DNA from: Lachnospiraceae bacterium
Lineage (GTDB): Bacteria > Bacillota > Clostridia > Lachnospirales > Lachnospiraceae
Assembly: GCA_017472605.1 (NCBI GenBank)
Contig: JAFUPV010000020.1
Coordinates: 1 to 52,612, forward strand
Reading direction: 5' to 3'
DNA length: 52,612 nucleotides
The translations under genes were made by a program, and so were the position numbers. Below are positions 36,276 through 45,004 of this stretch, piece by piece (within the stretch, counting starts at the first letter, position 1; each line of letters opens with the position of its first letter). The notes under the pieces are model-generated. The model was not told the DNA's origin. It searched no databases and saw nothing but the letters and a program-made list of their open reading frames with translations.

Positions 36276-36304
36276 TTGACAATAAACTTCCTTTGTGCTA
36301 TTAT
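36276..36304 (+). promoter_or_regulatory. promoter of tRNA-Trp
   Basis: TTGACA (36276-36281) and TATTAT (36299-36304) are 17 bases apart, about 30 bases before the tRNA. Confidence 0.85.
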
Positions 36305-36333
36305 TAACGAGTCGGTGCGAGACACCAACACAA

Positions 36334-36404
36334 AGGGGTATAGTTCAATGGTAGAGCAACGGTCTCCAAAACCGTAAATACGGGTTCGAATCCTGTTACC
36401 CCTG
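36334..36404 (+). tRNA. tRNA-Trp (anticodon CCA)
   Basis: A 71-base cloverleaf. The acceptor arm is AGGGGTA/TACCCCT with discriminator G; the anticodon arm is ACGGT-CTCCAAA-ACCGT with anticodon CCA; the T arm contains GGTTCGAATCC. The 3' CCA is not encoded. It has its own promoter and terminator and is not in a tRNA cluster. Confidence 0.97.
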
Positions 36405-36410
36405 TTACAC

Positions 36411-36441
36411 AACAGTCGAACAATTTGTTCGGCTGTTTTTT
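36411..36441 (+). terminator. terminator after tRNA-Trp
   Basis: AACAGTCGAAC (36411-36421) pairs with GTTCGGCTGTT, followed by a T-run. The kinase gene begins 18 bases later, so it may depend on read-through. Confidence 0.85.
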
Positions 36442-36458
36442 ACTTTCCAGGAGGACTT

Positions 36459-37382
36459 ATGAAAAAGATTTTGCTCATTGGCAATACCTGCGTTGATGTG
36501 ATTATCAACATTGACCACCTGCCTAAAACGGCAGAAGATATTCAGCCAACCAGTCAGACACTGGCGTTAGGCGGCTGTCCGTTCAACGTTTCCAACATTG
36601 TCCGTCAGTCCGGTGTTCCATTTCTCTTCATCACACCGGTTGGTACCGGCATCTATGGAGATTTTGTCCGCAGGGAATTAACCCGACTCGGTTTTCCCAT
36701 TCCCGTCCGGTCAGAGGCGGAAAACGGCTGCTGCTACTGTCTTGTTGAAGCAGGCGGGGAACGAACCTTTCTCTCCTACCACGGTGTCGAATATACCTTC
36801 AGTCAGGAGTGGATGAAAGACATCGACATCAACGAGATCAGCATGATCTATATCTGCGGCTTTGAAATTGAAGAACCAACCGGTGTCGAGATCATTTCCT
36901 GGCTGGAGAACCATCCCGGCCCTGAGATTTTCTTTGCTCCAGGTCCCCGTCTCCTGATGATTGATTCTGAAAAGAAAGACCGCCTCTTCCGACTCCATCC
37001 CATCCTTCACATCAACGAACAGGAAGCCTATGATCTCAGCGGCTCCTCTGATCTGAACGAAGCAGCAGAAATCCTCCGTTCGCAAACCGGGAACACGGTT
37101 CTGATCACGCTTGGCGAACGCGGCTCCTGCTGTCTGGAAAAAGATGCAGCTCATCTTCTTTTTGCCGAGGGAATCCCAACCCCTGTGACAGACACCATCG
37201 GCGCAGGTGACAGCCACATCGGTCAGATTCTGGCCAGCCGCGCAAAAGGACGCAGCTGGATCGATGCGCTGAGGGATGCCAACTGCGTTTCCTCCCGCGT
37301 CGTTTCCGTTCAGGGGGCATCTCTGACCGATGAACAATATCGGCAATGTCTGAGCGTTGCTTCGGACCTTTCAAACGTATAA
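36459..37382 (+). CDS. PfkB-family carbohydrate kinase
   Basis: A 307-residue ribokinase-like sugar kinase. The N-terminal substrate motif GGCPFNVSNIVRQSG and the C-terminal DTIGAGDSHIGQIL (catalytic Asp plus anion hole) are both present. It phosphorylates a sugar or nucleoside with ATP; the exact substrate is not evident, and the second motif has SH where most members have TF. The ATG follows AGGAGG by 6 bases. It stands alone on the plus strand after tRNA-Trp, with no promoter of its own that I can see. Confidence 0.92.
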   Translation: MKKILLIGNTCVDVIINIDHLPKTAEDIQPTSQTLALGGCPFNVSNIVRQSGVPFLFITPVGTGIYGDFVRRELTRLGFPIPVRSEAENGCCYCLVEAGGERTFLSYHGVEYTFSQEWMKDIDINEISMIYICGFEIEEPTGVEIISWLENHPGPEIFFAPGPRLLMIDSEKKDRLFRLHPILHINEQEAYDLSGSSDLNEAAEILRSQTGNTVLITLGERGSCCLEKDAAHLLFAEGIPTPVTDTIGAGDSHIGQILASRAKGRSWIDALRDANCVSSRVVSVQGASLTDEQYRQCLSVASDLSNV

Positions 37383-37431
37383 CAAAAATACCGGATTGTC
37401 TGCCTGCTGCAGATTAATCCGGTATTTTTGT
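37382..37431. terminator. two-way terminator between the PfkB kinase gene and radA
   Basis: A perfect 16-bp inverted repeat, ACAAAAATACCGGATT with AATCCGGTATTTTTGT, around an 18-base loop, placed between two convergent genes. Confidence 0.92.
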
Positions 37432-37435
37432 TATG

Positions 37436-38848
37436 TCATCTTTCTTCTTTTTTCTGTCTGTCCTGTGAATCATTCCCGTTCAGAATCTCCCGCACAGCTT
37501 CCTTCACATTTTCAACCGGAACACAGACAATTCCTTCCGGAACCTGCAGATCACGCATGGAAGCTTTCGGAAGAATGCAGCGATTAAATCCCAGTCTGGC
37601 AGCCTCGTTGACACGTTTCTGTGCCATGCTGACACCGCGGACCTCACCGGCCAGACCCACCTCACCGAACAGAATTGTCCCTGCATTGATCACGCGGTCT
37701 TTCAAGCTGCTGACAATCGCCGCAACCACTGCCAGATCAATCGCCGGTTCGTTCACCCGCATGCCTCCCGTCACATTCACATAGGCATCATAGTCGGAAA
37801 GTCCAAAACCCAGTCTCTTTTCCAGCACAGCCATCAGAAGATTGACCCGATTATAGTCAATTCCATTGCTGGTTCTTCTTGGCATTCCGAAATTAGTCCG
37901 ACAGACAAGAGCCTGAATTTCCATCAACAGCGGACTGTTTCCCTCCATCAGGCAGGACGTAACTGTACCACTGGCATCCTGCGGTCTTCCATCCAGCAAA
38001 AAAGCGGACGGATTATCCACCTCGCGCAGTCCTTCCTGCACCATCTCAAACACGCCCATCTCATTTGTCGCGCCAAAACGGTTTTTCACTGCACGCAGCA
38101 TCCGGTACATGGCATTCTTGTCCCCTTCAAAATACAGCACCGTGTCTACCATATGTTCCAGAACACGCGGTCCCGCTACCATTCCTTCTTTTGTTACATG
38201 GCCAACCAGAAAAATCGTAATATTCTTCTCTTTGGCGATTTTGAGAAGGGCATTTGTGGACTCTCTTACCTGGCTGACACTTCCAGGAGCAGAAGAAACA
38301 TCTTCTCTGTACATCGTCTGAATGGAATCAATAACAGCCACATCCGGCTTTTCGCTCTCCATAACCGCTTCGATCTGATCCAGATTTGTCTCAGCCAGAA
38401 GCTTCAGACTGCCGCAAAACGTACCAATCCGGTCTGCTCTCATCTTAATCTGTCTTGCCGATTCCTCTCCGGATACATAGAGAACGTTTTTCCCGCTTTC
38501 CGAGATCATCTTGCACGCCTGCAGCAGGAGGGTGGATTTTCCGATTCCAGGATCTCCTCCGACCAGCACCAGGGAGCCTCTGACCACTCCGCCGCCGAGA
38601 ACACGGTCCATTTCCGCAAACCCGGTGGTAAAACGGGGTTCCTCTTCCGCTGATACCTCCTGGATAGGGCTTGGCTTCGCCACCTTCTGCGTCCCTTTTC
38701 CTGAACCGGATTTTGCCTGCACCTGTTTCACAACCGGCTCTTCCGAAAACGTGCCCCAGCTTCCGCAGCCGGGGCACTGTCCCATCCATTTGGCAGATTC
38801 ATGTCCGCATTCCTTGCAGAAAAACACAGACTGTTTCTGTTTTGCCAT
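37436..38848 (-). CDS. radA: DNA repair protein RadA (Sms)
   Basis: A 470-residue RadA, a hexameric RecA-like helicase that extends heteroduplex in recombination. In order: a C4 zinc finger (CKECG..CPGCG), Walker A GGDPGIGKST, the diagnostic KNRFG motif (VKNRFGATNE) and a C-terminal Lon-like domain. The ATG follows AAGGAG by 6 bases. It lies 9 bases after the small upstream gene (38858-39271), so the two probably share a transcript. It is not beside clpC-disA as in Bacillus, though clpC is the next gene but one. Confidence 0.97.
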   Translation of the reverse strand: MAKQKQSVFFCKECGHESAKWMGQCPGCGSWGTFSEEPVVKQVQAKSGSGKGTQKVAKPSPIQEVSAEEEPRFTTGFAEMDRVLGGGVVRGSLVLVGGDPGIGKSTLLLQACKMISESGKNVLYVSGEESARQIKMRADRIGTFCGSLKLLAETNLDQIEAVMESEKPDVAVIDSIQTMYREDVSSAPGSVSQVRESTNALLKIAKEKNITIFLVGHVTKEGMVAGPRVLEHMVDTVLYFEGDKNAMYRMLRAVKNRFGATNEMGVFEMVQEGLREVDNPSAFLLDGRPQDASGTVTSCLMEGNSPLLMEIQALVCRTNFGMPRRTSNGIDYNRVNLLMAVLEKRLGFGLSDYDAYVNVTGGMRVNEPAIDLAVVAAIVSSLKDRVINAGTILFGEVGLAGEVRGVSMAQKRVNEAARLGFNRCILPKASMRDLQVPEGIVCVPVENVKEAVREILNGNDSQDRQKKEER

Positions 38849-38857
38849 TTTGTCTCC

Positions 38858-39271
38858 TTACTTTTTAAGAATGGACACGCTCTTTCTGATTCCAGGCTCA
38901 AGCTCCAGAGAAAGAACCAGCTTGCCAGCCAGTCTCATGCTTCCTGCCTCCATCACCGTTCCGTCAACTGCAACCTGGTATTCGGCATCATCATCAACTG
39001 CAACGATCACCTGCGTATCTTTGCAGCCTTCCACACAGAACGTAAGGCCGGATTCCTTCTGATCATATCCGGTTACAACAGTTCCCGGTGTTGACTCGTA
39101 AGCGAACATTTCATTTTTTTCCAGTTTGGTTATGTCGCTGTACGTTTTTACCTTATAGAGATCGCCGGCATGCTCAAAACCGGATACCTTACCCTTTGCA
39201 GCCAGCTCATAGTTGCCAAAGCTTAAGGAACCATCCTCTTCAGTACGGATCAGTTCATTAATTCCACTCAT
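38858..39271 (-). CDS. conserved small protein, function unknown
   Basis: A 137-residue acidic protein (MSGINELIRTEEDGSLSFGNYEL start) made mostly of predicted beta strands, without signal peptide, membrane segment or recognisable catalytic motif. I recall close relatives in Lachnospiraceae genomes, sometimes labelled endosialidase, but the sequence gives no support for that activity. The ATG at 39271 follows AAGGAGG by 8 bases. It lies directly before radA. Its leader contains two hairpins. Confidence 0.75.
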   Translation of the reverse strand: MSGINELIRTEEDGSLSFGNYELAAKGKVSGFEHAGDLYKVKTYSDITKLEKNEMFAYESTPGTVVTGYDQKESGLTFCVEGCKDTQVIVAVDDDAEYQVAVDGTVMEAGSMRLAGKLVLSLELEPGIRKSVSILKK

Positions 39272-39444
39272 TGCTATCCTCCTTATATGTAACGCGCCTG
39301 CCAACATTCAGGCACAGATCGTCGAAAGGCTTCCATGACGGCCTTTCTCCAGGACGCGGCGCTGCCCCTCTGCAGGCAGCACCACGAATTGTGAATTCAG
39401 TATACCTCAGTTTTTTCAAAAAAGCCACCGTTTTTTTGACTTTC
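39272..39444 (-). promoter_or_regulatory. leader region with two hairpins between clpC and the radA pair
   Basis: On the minus strand a GAAAGGC/GCCTTTC stem (39324-39347) and a GGTGCTGCC/GGGCAGCGCC stem (39358-39383) lie before the gene at 39271. A TATACT sequence is a possible -10, but no good -35 is present. No strong terminator for clpC is visible. Confidence 0.4.
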
Positions 39445-41913
39445 TCATACCGTTGCCGTTTTTCTGCGATGACGTGTCTTATACACCAGCTTTCCGTCTG
39501 CCGTTGTCACAGTAACGGTATCGCCCTTTTGTATCGTTCCTTCCAGAATCGCTTCGGCCATCGTATCCTCCAGTTTACTCTGAAGCGCTCTTCGCATCGG
39601 TCTGGCACCATATTTACTGTCGTATCCGGCATCAATCAGGAAATCCCTTGCCTCCTCACTGATCTTAAGCGTAATTTCCATCTGTTCCTTTACACGTCTG
39701 ACGATTCCGGCAGCCATGATCTCAAAAATCTCTTTCATATGATCCTTGTTCAGCGGATGGAAAACGATGATCTCATCAATCCGGTTCAAAAATTCCGGTT
39801 TAAAATTCTGCTTCACCTCATCCATTACCCGGTTCTTCATGAAATCATAATCTGCTTTTGCATCCTCTGATACGCCGAAACCAAGCCGTTTCGGTGTCAT
39901 TATGTTCTGTGCGCCGCAGTTTGAAGTCATGATGATCACCGTATTTTTGAAGCTGACTCTTCTTCCCTGGGAATCGGTGATCTGTCCGTCATCAAGAACC
40001 TGAAGAAGTATGTTGAAAACATCCGGATGCGCTTTTTCAATCTCATCAAACAGAAGAACTGAATATGGGTTCCTTCTGATCTTTTCCGACAGCTGTCCGC
40101 CTTCTTCATATCCCACATATCCTGGCGGTGATCCGATCAGTTTGCTGACACTGTGCTTTTCCATGTATTCCGACATGTCAACACGGATGATCGCCTGTTC
40201 CGTTCCAAACATCGCCTGAGCCAGAGCTTTTGACAGCTCCGTCTTTCCGACGCCCGTCGGACCAAGGAAAAGAAACGAACCGATTGGACGCTTTGGATCT
40301 TTCAAACCGACACGACCGCGCCGAATCGCCTTCGACACGGCACTGACCGCTTCTTCCTGACCGATCACACGTTCATGCAGAATCTTTTCCAGATCACGCA
40401 GACGCTGCGCCTCGCTCTCTTCCAGTGCGCGCACCGGTATTTTGGTCCACATGGCAACCACATCGGCAATCTCCGCCGAAGTCACCTGCGGACGCGTCTC
40501 TTCTTTTTCCTTCTTCCACTTTTCTGTCAGTTTCCGGATTTTTTCCTGTTTCCGTTCCTGCTTCTTCTTGATTTCACCAGCCTGTTCAAACGCTTCCTGC
40601 TTAATCGCTTCTTCCTTTTGAACAGACAGCGCTTCCACTTCCTTCTCCAGCCTGGTAATCTCTTCCGGAGCAACAAACGCGCCAAGGCGCACTTTGGATG
40701 CCGCCTCATCAATCAGATCAATCGCCTTATCCGGAAGGAAACGATCGTTAATGTAACGAGCAGAAAGCTTTACTGCACTCATCACAGCATCATCTGTAAT
40801 TTCTACCTTGTGATGCTCCTCGTAAGCATGTCTCAGGCCCTTCAGGATGGCCGCCGTTTCTTCTTCTGACGGCTCGTCAATCATCACCGGCTGGAACCGG
40901 CGCTCCAGTGCCGCATCCTTTTCTACATGCTTCCTGTACTCATCGATTGTCGTCGCACCGATGATCTGAATTTCTCCTCTGGCAAGACACGGTTTCAGAA
41001 TGTTTGAGGCGTTCATGGCGCCTTCCGCACCGCCTGCATCAATGATTGTGTGCAGTTCGTCGATGAACAGAAGGATTTCACCGTCACTTCTCACTTCCTG
41101 AATGATGTTTTTCATCCGTTCCTCAAATTCACCGCGGTACTTTGATCCCGCGATCATTCCGGCCAGATCAAGCGTTACCACACGTTTGCCGCGGACACTG
41201 TCCGGAACATTTCCGCTGATGATTTCGCTGGCAAGTCCTTCTGCCACCGCAGTTTTTCCGACACCCGGTTCACCAATCAGACAGGGATTGTTTTTTGTCC
41301 TTCGGCTCAGAATCTGAATCACACGGGCAATCTCCCGTTCTCTGCCAATGACAGGATCCAGTTTTCCTTCCCGCGCCAGAACCGTCAGATCGGTACTGTA
41401 CTGATCCAGCTGCGGTGTTTTTGTTGAATGCCCGCGGGAACCAAACGATTCCGCCTCTTCTCTTGACAGCGACGGTTCTCCGCCCTTTACCGAGATCAGT
41501 TCCAGATAAAGCTGACGGATGTTTACTTTCATTGTTGTAAGAAGTCTTGTTCCCGCGCAGTCCATGATTTTCAGGATCGCAATCAGGATGTGCTCCGAAC
41601 CAACCAGATTACATTTTAACCGTTTTGCCTCGATGCAGCTGTTTTCAATCGCACGATACGCACTGGGCGAGTAGCCGTCCGGCTCCTTTAATGAGACAGA
41701 ATTTGCGGGAGCAACCAGTCTTGAAATCATGTCAACCAGCTTCTTCTCCGTCACTCCGTGCGCGTTCAGAAGCTGAGCTGCCGCACAGGATTCCACTCTC
41801 AGCATGCCTAACAGAAGATGCTCTGTTCCCACATAGTTCTGATCGAGATCTTCCGCAGCTTCTCTTGCCTCTTCCAGAACCTCTTTCGCCCTTCTGGTAA
41901 ATCGATCAAACAT
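39445..41913 (-). CDS. clpC: ClpC, AAA+ unfoldase of the ClpCP protease
   Basis: An 822-residue class I Clp ATPase. Two N-terminal Clp repeats retain the glutamates that bind phospho-arginine in Bacillus ClpC (GTEHLLLG, E31; GSEHILIA, E107). Two AAA+ modules have Walker A GEPGVGKTAVAEG and GPTGVGKTELSKA, separated by a coiled-coil M domain (about 400-480). It unfolds proteins for ClpP. The ATG follows GGAGG by 7 bases, 24 bases after mcsB. It is the last gene of the stress operon. No clpP is in the window. Confidence 0.97.
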   Translation of the reverse strand: MFDRFTRRAKEVLEEAREAAEDLDQNYVGTEHLLLGMLRVESCAAAQLLNAHGVTEKKLVDMISRLVAPANSVSLKEPDGYSPSAYRAIENSCIEAKRLKCNLVGSEHILIAILKIMDCAGTRLLTTMKVNIRQLYLELISVKGGEPSLSREEAESFGSRGHSTKTPQLDQYSTDLTVLAREGKLDPVIGREREIARVIQILSRRTKNNPCLIGEPGVGKTAVAEGLASEIISGNVPDSVRGKRVVTLDLAGMIAGSKYRGEFEERMKNIIQEVRSDGEILLFIDELHTIIDAGGAEGAMNASNILKPCLARGEIQIIGATTIDEYRKHVEKDAALERRFQPVMIDEPSEEETAAILKGLRHAYEEHHKVEITDDAVMSAVKLSARYINDRFLPDKAIDLIDEAASKVRLGAFVAPEEITRLEKEVEALSVQKEEAIKQEAFEQAGEIKKKQERKQEKIRKLTEKWKKEKEETRPQVTSAEIADVVAMWTKIPVRALEESEAQRLRDLEKILHERVIGQEEAVSAVSKAIRRGRVGLKDPKRPIGSFLFLGPTGVGKTELSKALAQAMFGTEQAIIRVDMSEYMEKHSVSKLIGSPPGYVGYEEGGQLSEKIRRNPYSVLLFDEIEKAHPDVFNILLQVLDDGQITDSQGRRVSFKNTVIIMTSNCGAQNIMTPKRLGFGVSEDAKADYDFMKNRVMDEVKQNFKPEFLNRIDEIIVFHPLNKDHMKEIFEIMAAGIVRRVKEQMEITLKISEEARDFLIDAGYDSKYGARPMRRALQSKLEDTMAEAILEGTIQKGDTVTVTTADGKLVYKTRHRRKTATV

Positions 41914-41937
41914 TTATTTTCCTCCAATTCCAGCCTT

Positions 41938-42978
41938 TTATTGTTTCAGCAGCGGCAGAAAACGCTGTAAATAATCTGCTCTTGCCTGATCCATCGCCTC
42001 ACCTTCCAGGTTTTTCTCATAGAAAACCCGAAGACTTGCCGGCTGGATTCCTATCATTAATTCATAGATATTGCAATATTTTTCAAAGGTAATCACCTGT
42101 TCTTCCTGTCCCCAGCGGAGAGAGGAAAGCAGACGCATTCCGGATGAAAGAGACATCAGTCTGGAATACCGGAGATTTCCATAGGCTTTCAGGCAGATGT
42201 CCTCTGCATGGATCCGGTGCCGCTCTACCGAATGTCTGCGCAGACTCTTTTCCTGGGATATGAGCTGACTGCCAACCTTCTCGATCACCTGAATGATTTC
42301 CTGTTCGCTGATGCCAAGCGTTTTCTGATTGGACAGGACATACATGCTGCCGCTGATTTCCTTATCCTTTCCAAAGGCGGGGCGCAGCTTCACGCCATAG
42401 CGGCTGATTTCTTCAACGATATCCGAAAATTTATCCACCGAATCAAGCAGTGCCAGGTGAAGGACAAGATAAGCTTTCATACCGGTTCCCAGATTGGTCG
42501 GATACGTTGTCATATAGCCCAGTGTCTCATCATAGGCATATGGATACATTTCGTTGATACAGTCGTCCAGTTTGTCGATCTGAGCCCAGATCTGCTGCAG
42601 CTCCATTCCGCTCTGACTCAGCTGCAAGCGGATGTGGTCCACACTGTTGACGGTAATGCTGACCGCTTCATCACCGGACACCAGAAGACCGGCGCCTTTT
42701 GGATCCTTTACCGATGCTCCGTTTATGATCTGTTTTTCTTCCAGTGCTTCCCGTTTCATCGAGTCCATCTGGTCCAGCCTGCAGTCCTCATAGCTTCTTC
42801 CGTCGATCCGGGAGATTCGCTTCAGCTTCCTGCACAGGTCATCTGTCATTTCTTTTGTCTGTTGTTCCGACATTTTTCCGGGAAAACAGCAGGCATTCAG
42901 GTTTCGCGACAGACGAATTCTGCTGGCAGCCACAACGGACGATTCCGTTCCGGCTTCATCATACCATTTCATGCTCAT
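41938..42978 (-). CDS. mcsB: McsB-type protein arginine kinase homologue, probably inactive
   Basis: A 346-residue guanidino-kinase-fold protein with SRIRLSRNL, DHIRLQ, PTNLGTG and SNQKTLG, as in McsB. By eye against Bacillus McsB, catalytic positions differ: the NEEDH glutamate (E121) is Val113 in NSVDH; E212 (GEGSE) is Lys204 in GKDKE; the Cys167 position is Tyr159; Arg176 is Lys168. Loss of two catalytic glutamates suggests the protein cannot phosphorylate arginine. It could still act as an adaptor for ClpC. The start overlaps the mcsA end by 20 bases and follows AAGG. The alignment is from memory and needs checking. Confidence 0.85.
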   Translation of the reverse strand: MSMKWYDEAGTESSVVAASRIRLSRNLNACCFPGKMSEQQTKEMTDDLCRKLKRISRIDGRSYEDCRLDQMDSMKREALEEKQIINGASVKDPKGAGLLVSGDEAVSITVNSVDHIRLQLSQSGMELQQIWAQIDKLDDCINEMYPYAYDETLGYMTTYPTNLGTGMKAYLVLHLALLDSVDKFSDIVEEISRYGVKLRPAFGKDKEISGSMYVLSNQKTLGISEQEIIQVIEKVGSQLISQEKSLRRHSVERHRIHAEDICLKAYGNLRYSRLMSLSSGMRLLSSLRWGQEEQVITFEKYCNIYELMIGIQPASLRVFYEKNLEGEAMDQARADYLQRFLPLLKQ

Positions 42979-43525
42979 TTTTCATCCTTTCCTTCAGGCT
43001 CCTGATCTCATCCCGATAGCGGGCTGCCGCCTCAAAGTCTTCCTCTCTGACTGCCTCCTGCTGCTTTGCCTGCAGGATCTCCAGCTGATCCCTCAATGAT
43101 TCTTTTTCCTTCTCCTGTGTTACCAGCTTTTCGTGCTCTGCGGTACAGCCGGTATACCTTGGTCTTTTTCCGACATGTTTATCGCTTCCCTGCAGTTTTT
43201 TGATGTTGTCATGGATCAGAAGTCCAAACGTTTCATAGCACTCGGAACAGCCAAACCGGCTGTTTTTTACAAAATCGCCATAGGTTGTGCTGCAGGAAGG
43301 GCAGGTCAGCTTCATGGCTGCATCCTCTTCCTGTTCTTCTTCCGGCGTACCAAATCCAAGAATACCGGAAAGAAGACGGGCAAAGGGAGATCCCGTATCC
43401 AGAAAGGCTCCCAGACCGCTCTGCGATGCACACTGACTGCAAAGATGACGCTCCTTCGCAACACCTCCCGCCACTTCACGGATCACAACCGTAGCCTCTC
43501 TCTCATTGCATTGTTCACATAACAT
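42959..43525 (-). CDS. mcsA: McsA, zinc-finger activator of McsB
   Basis: A 188-residue protein with two CxxC pairs in each half: CEQCNERE..CSQC near the start and CPSC..CSEC in the middle, then a C-terminal UVR motif (EEDFEAAARYRDEIRSLKE). McsA binds zinc and activates McsB, and the UVR motif contacts ClpC. The ATG follows GGAGG by 9 bases. Its end overlaps mcsB. The four Cys pairs are all intact, so McsA appears functional even though McsB does not. Confidence 0.93.
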   Translation of the reverse strand: MLCEQCNEREATVVIREVAGGVAKERHLCSQCASQSGLGAFLDTGSPFARLLSGILGFGTPEEEQEEDAAMKLTCPSCSTTYGDFVKNSRFGCSECYETFGLLIHDNIKKLQGSDKHVGKRPRYTGCTAEHEKLVTQEKEKESLRDQLEILQAKQQEAVREEDFEAAARYRDEIRSLKERMKNEHEMV

Positions 43526-43542
43526 GAATCACTACCTCCGGG

Positions 43543-43920
43543 TTATTTCTGTTCAAACGTCTCATCATAGATCTGGTCTACCAGATTATGGATTTCTTCT
43601 CTTGAAATCCGTTTACAGTACGCTTTTGCAAGAATCACTGACAGATTCTGCTTCACTTCTTTCATCGCTTCCAGCTTATCAATATCGATGCTGATGCAGG
43701 CGCCTCTTCTCCGGTCAACTTTGACAAATCCTTCCTGACGAAGAACGGAATAGGCCTTATTTACTGTATGCATGTTGATTCCGATGTTGTCTGCCAGAGT
43801 CCGGACGGAAGGAAGGGAATCTCCCTCGCGAAACTGGTTCATCGCAATTCCAAGTATGATCTGATTTCGAAGCTGCATATAGATCGCTTCATCGCTGTTA
43901 AAATCAATTTTTATAATCAT
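43543..43920 (-). CDS. GntR-family (YtrA-type) transcriptional regulator
   Basis: A 125-residue protein. Residues 10-75 form the GntR winged helix (YMQLRNQIILGIAM, LPSVRTLADNIGINMHTVNK). The short C-terminal tail is helical, as in the YtrA subfamily, and holds no large ligand domain. It lies directly before mcsA, where Bacillus and many Firmicutes have ctsR. It is likely to control this operon, its own synthesis, or both (inference). YtrA-type proteins usually respond to cell-wall stress or antibiotics. The ATG follows AGG with 7 bases spacing. Confidence 0.88.
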   Translation of the reverse strand: MIIKIDFNSDEAIYMQLRNQIILGIAMNQFREGDSLPSVRTLADNIGINMHTVNKAYSVLRQEGFVKVDRRRGACISIDIDKLEAMKEVKQNLSVILAKAYCKRISREEIHNLVDQIYDETFEQK

Positions 43921-43938
43921 TCTCTTACCTGCCTCTTC

Positions 43939-44718
43939 TTAGTTTTCCTCATCGTCGTACTCATAATCATCGTCATAGTCATCATACTCATCATAATCGT
44001 CGTACCACTCGTCCTGCTGACTGCTCTCATCGTTTTCATGATCGCTTTCGTCCAGCTGAATGATCCGCAGACCATCCTGATCCGTTGTCTTCATCGTGCG
44101 GCTTTTCTGTGTCAGCCGCTCAATCTGAAGAAGCAGTTCCTCTTCCTGCTTTCTCGCCATCTCCACACGCTCTTTTGTCTGTCTCCTCTTCTCCTCGCGT
44201 GCCGCCTTCAGCCGTTCCCGCTGCCGCTTGACCAGCATCCGCTTAATCAGGAACGAGATCCACAGCACAACAGAAAGAGCAGCGCAGACACCAATTCCAA
44301 TTGTTATATAGCGGTTCGTTCCTGTTGTTATGTGATGCAGGAAGCTTTCCGTGGACGCTGCCGATTCTGTAACAGCGGCAGTCTCCTGCGGCTGTCCGTC
44401 GGTCTGATTTTCAGTCAGCGTTACCGTCTCCGTTTCCTTTCCTTCACCAACCAGAACGCGGATCCGGTACACAGTCTGCTCATAATCTTCACCAGTCACC
44501 GTTACCGTTACCTCGTTTACTCCGGGACTCAGGTTGGAATTGCCGTTTATGGTATAGGTATGGCCCGCCTTTGCTTTTCCCTTGACAAGAATTTTTGTCA
44601 CATCTTCGGCAACCTGTACTGTGTATTCATATACATCCGGCTGAAACGAAATTCCACCCGGATTGATTTCCAGCATTTCAAGCTGCGGATTCTCTTTTGT
44701 ATTTGCCCCCTGACTCAT
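43939..44718 (-). CDS. membrane protein with cadherin-like beta-sandwich domain
   Basis: A 259-residue protein. Residues 10-95 form a cadherin-like sandwich (LEINPGGISFQPDVYEYTV..TYTINGNSN). A transmembrane helix lies at about 140-160 (YITIGIGVCAALSVVLWISF). It is followed by a long basic coiled coil (RQRERLKAAREEKRRQ) and an Asp/Tyr-rich acidic tail. No cleavable signal peptide is seen, so the sandwich would be exported by the internal helix. The ATG at 44718 is behind GGGGG. It starts the operon that continues with the GntR gene, mcsA, mcsB and clpC. Confidence 0.8.
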   Translation of the reverse strand: MSQGANTKENPQLEMLEINPGGISFQPDVYEYTVQVAEDVTKILVKGKAKAGHTYTINGNSNLSPGVNEVTVTVTGEDYEQTVYRIRVLVGEGKETETVTLTENQTDGQPQETAAVTESAASTESFLHHITTGTNRYITIGIGVCAALSVVLWISFLIKRMLVKRQRERLKAAREEKRRQTKERVEMARKQEEELLLQIERLTQKSRTMKTTDQDGLRIIQLDESDHENDESSQQDEWYDDYDEYDDYDDDYEYDDEEN

Positions 44719-44824
44719 TGTATTTCCCCCAGTTCCTTTCCATTGTTGATACATCCGATCGGATTTTATCCATCATGCAGACCGCTTTTTCTCAGCAATC
44801 TGCTGTCATGCGTATGTTATACAT

Positions 44825-44830
44825 AATATA
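44825..44830 (-). promoter_or_regulatory. possible extended -10 of the cadherin-clpC operon
   Basis: On the minus strand TGCTATATT (hexamer 44825-44830) resembles an extended -10; no -35 is clear. I see no CtsR operator (paired GGTCAAA) or CIRCE element between 44719 and 44940. Confidence 0.35.
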
Positions 44831-44942
44831 GCACACCTTGCTTCAGAAATCCATCACTTTTTTTACTTTTTTTGCACGACGCCCGCTGTCCTGCCAGAAA
44901 GCGCTTTTTGAGAAATCCAGCTGCAGTTCACGAAAGGAAGAA

Positions 44943-44979
44943 CAGACCGTGAAACGGCATTTGGCCATTTCACGGTCTG
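44943..44979 (-). terminator. terminator of the cohesin-like gene
   Basis: A 15-bp stem, CAGACCGTGAAAcGG with CCaTTTCACGGTCTG, is followed on the minus strand by TTCTTCCTTT, 25 bases after the stop codon. The tail is only moderately T-rich. Confidence 0.75.
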
Positions 44980-45004
44980 CAATCATCATTCATACATCTT
45001 GTTA

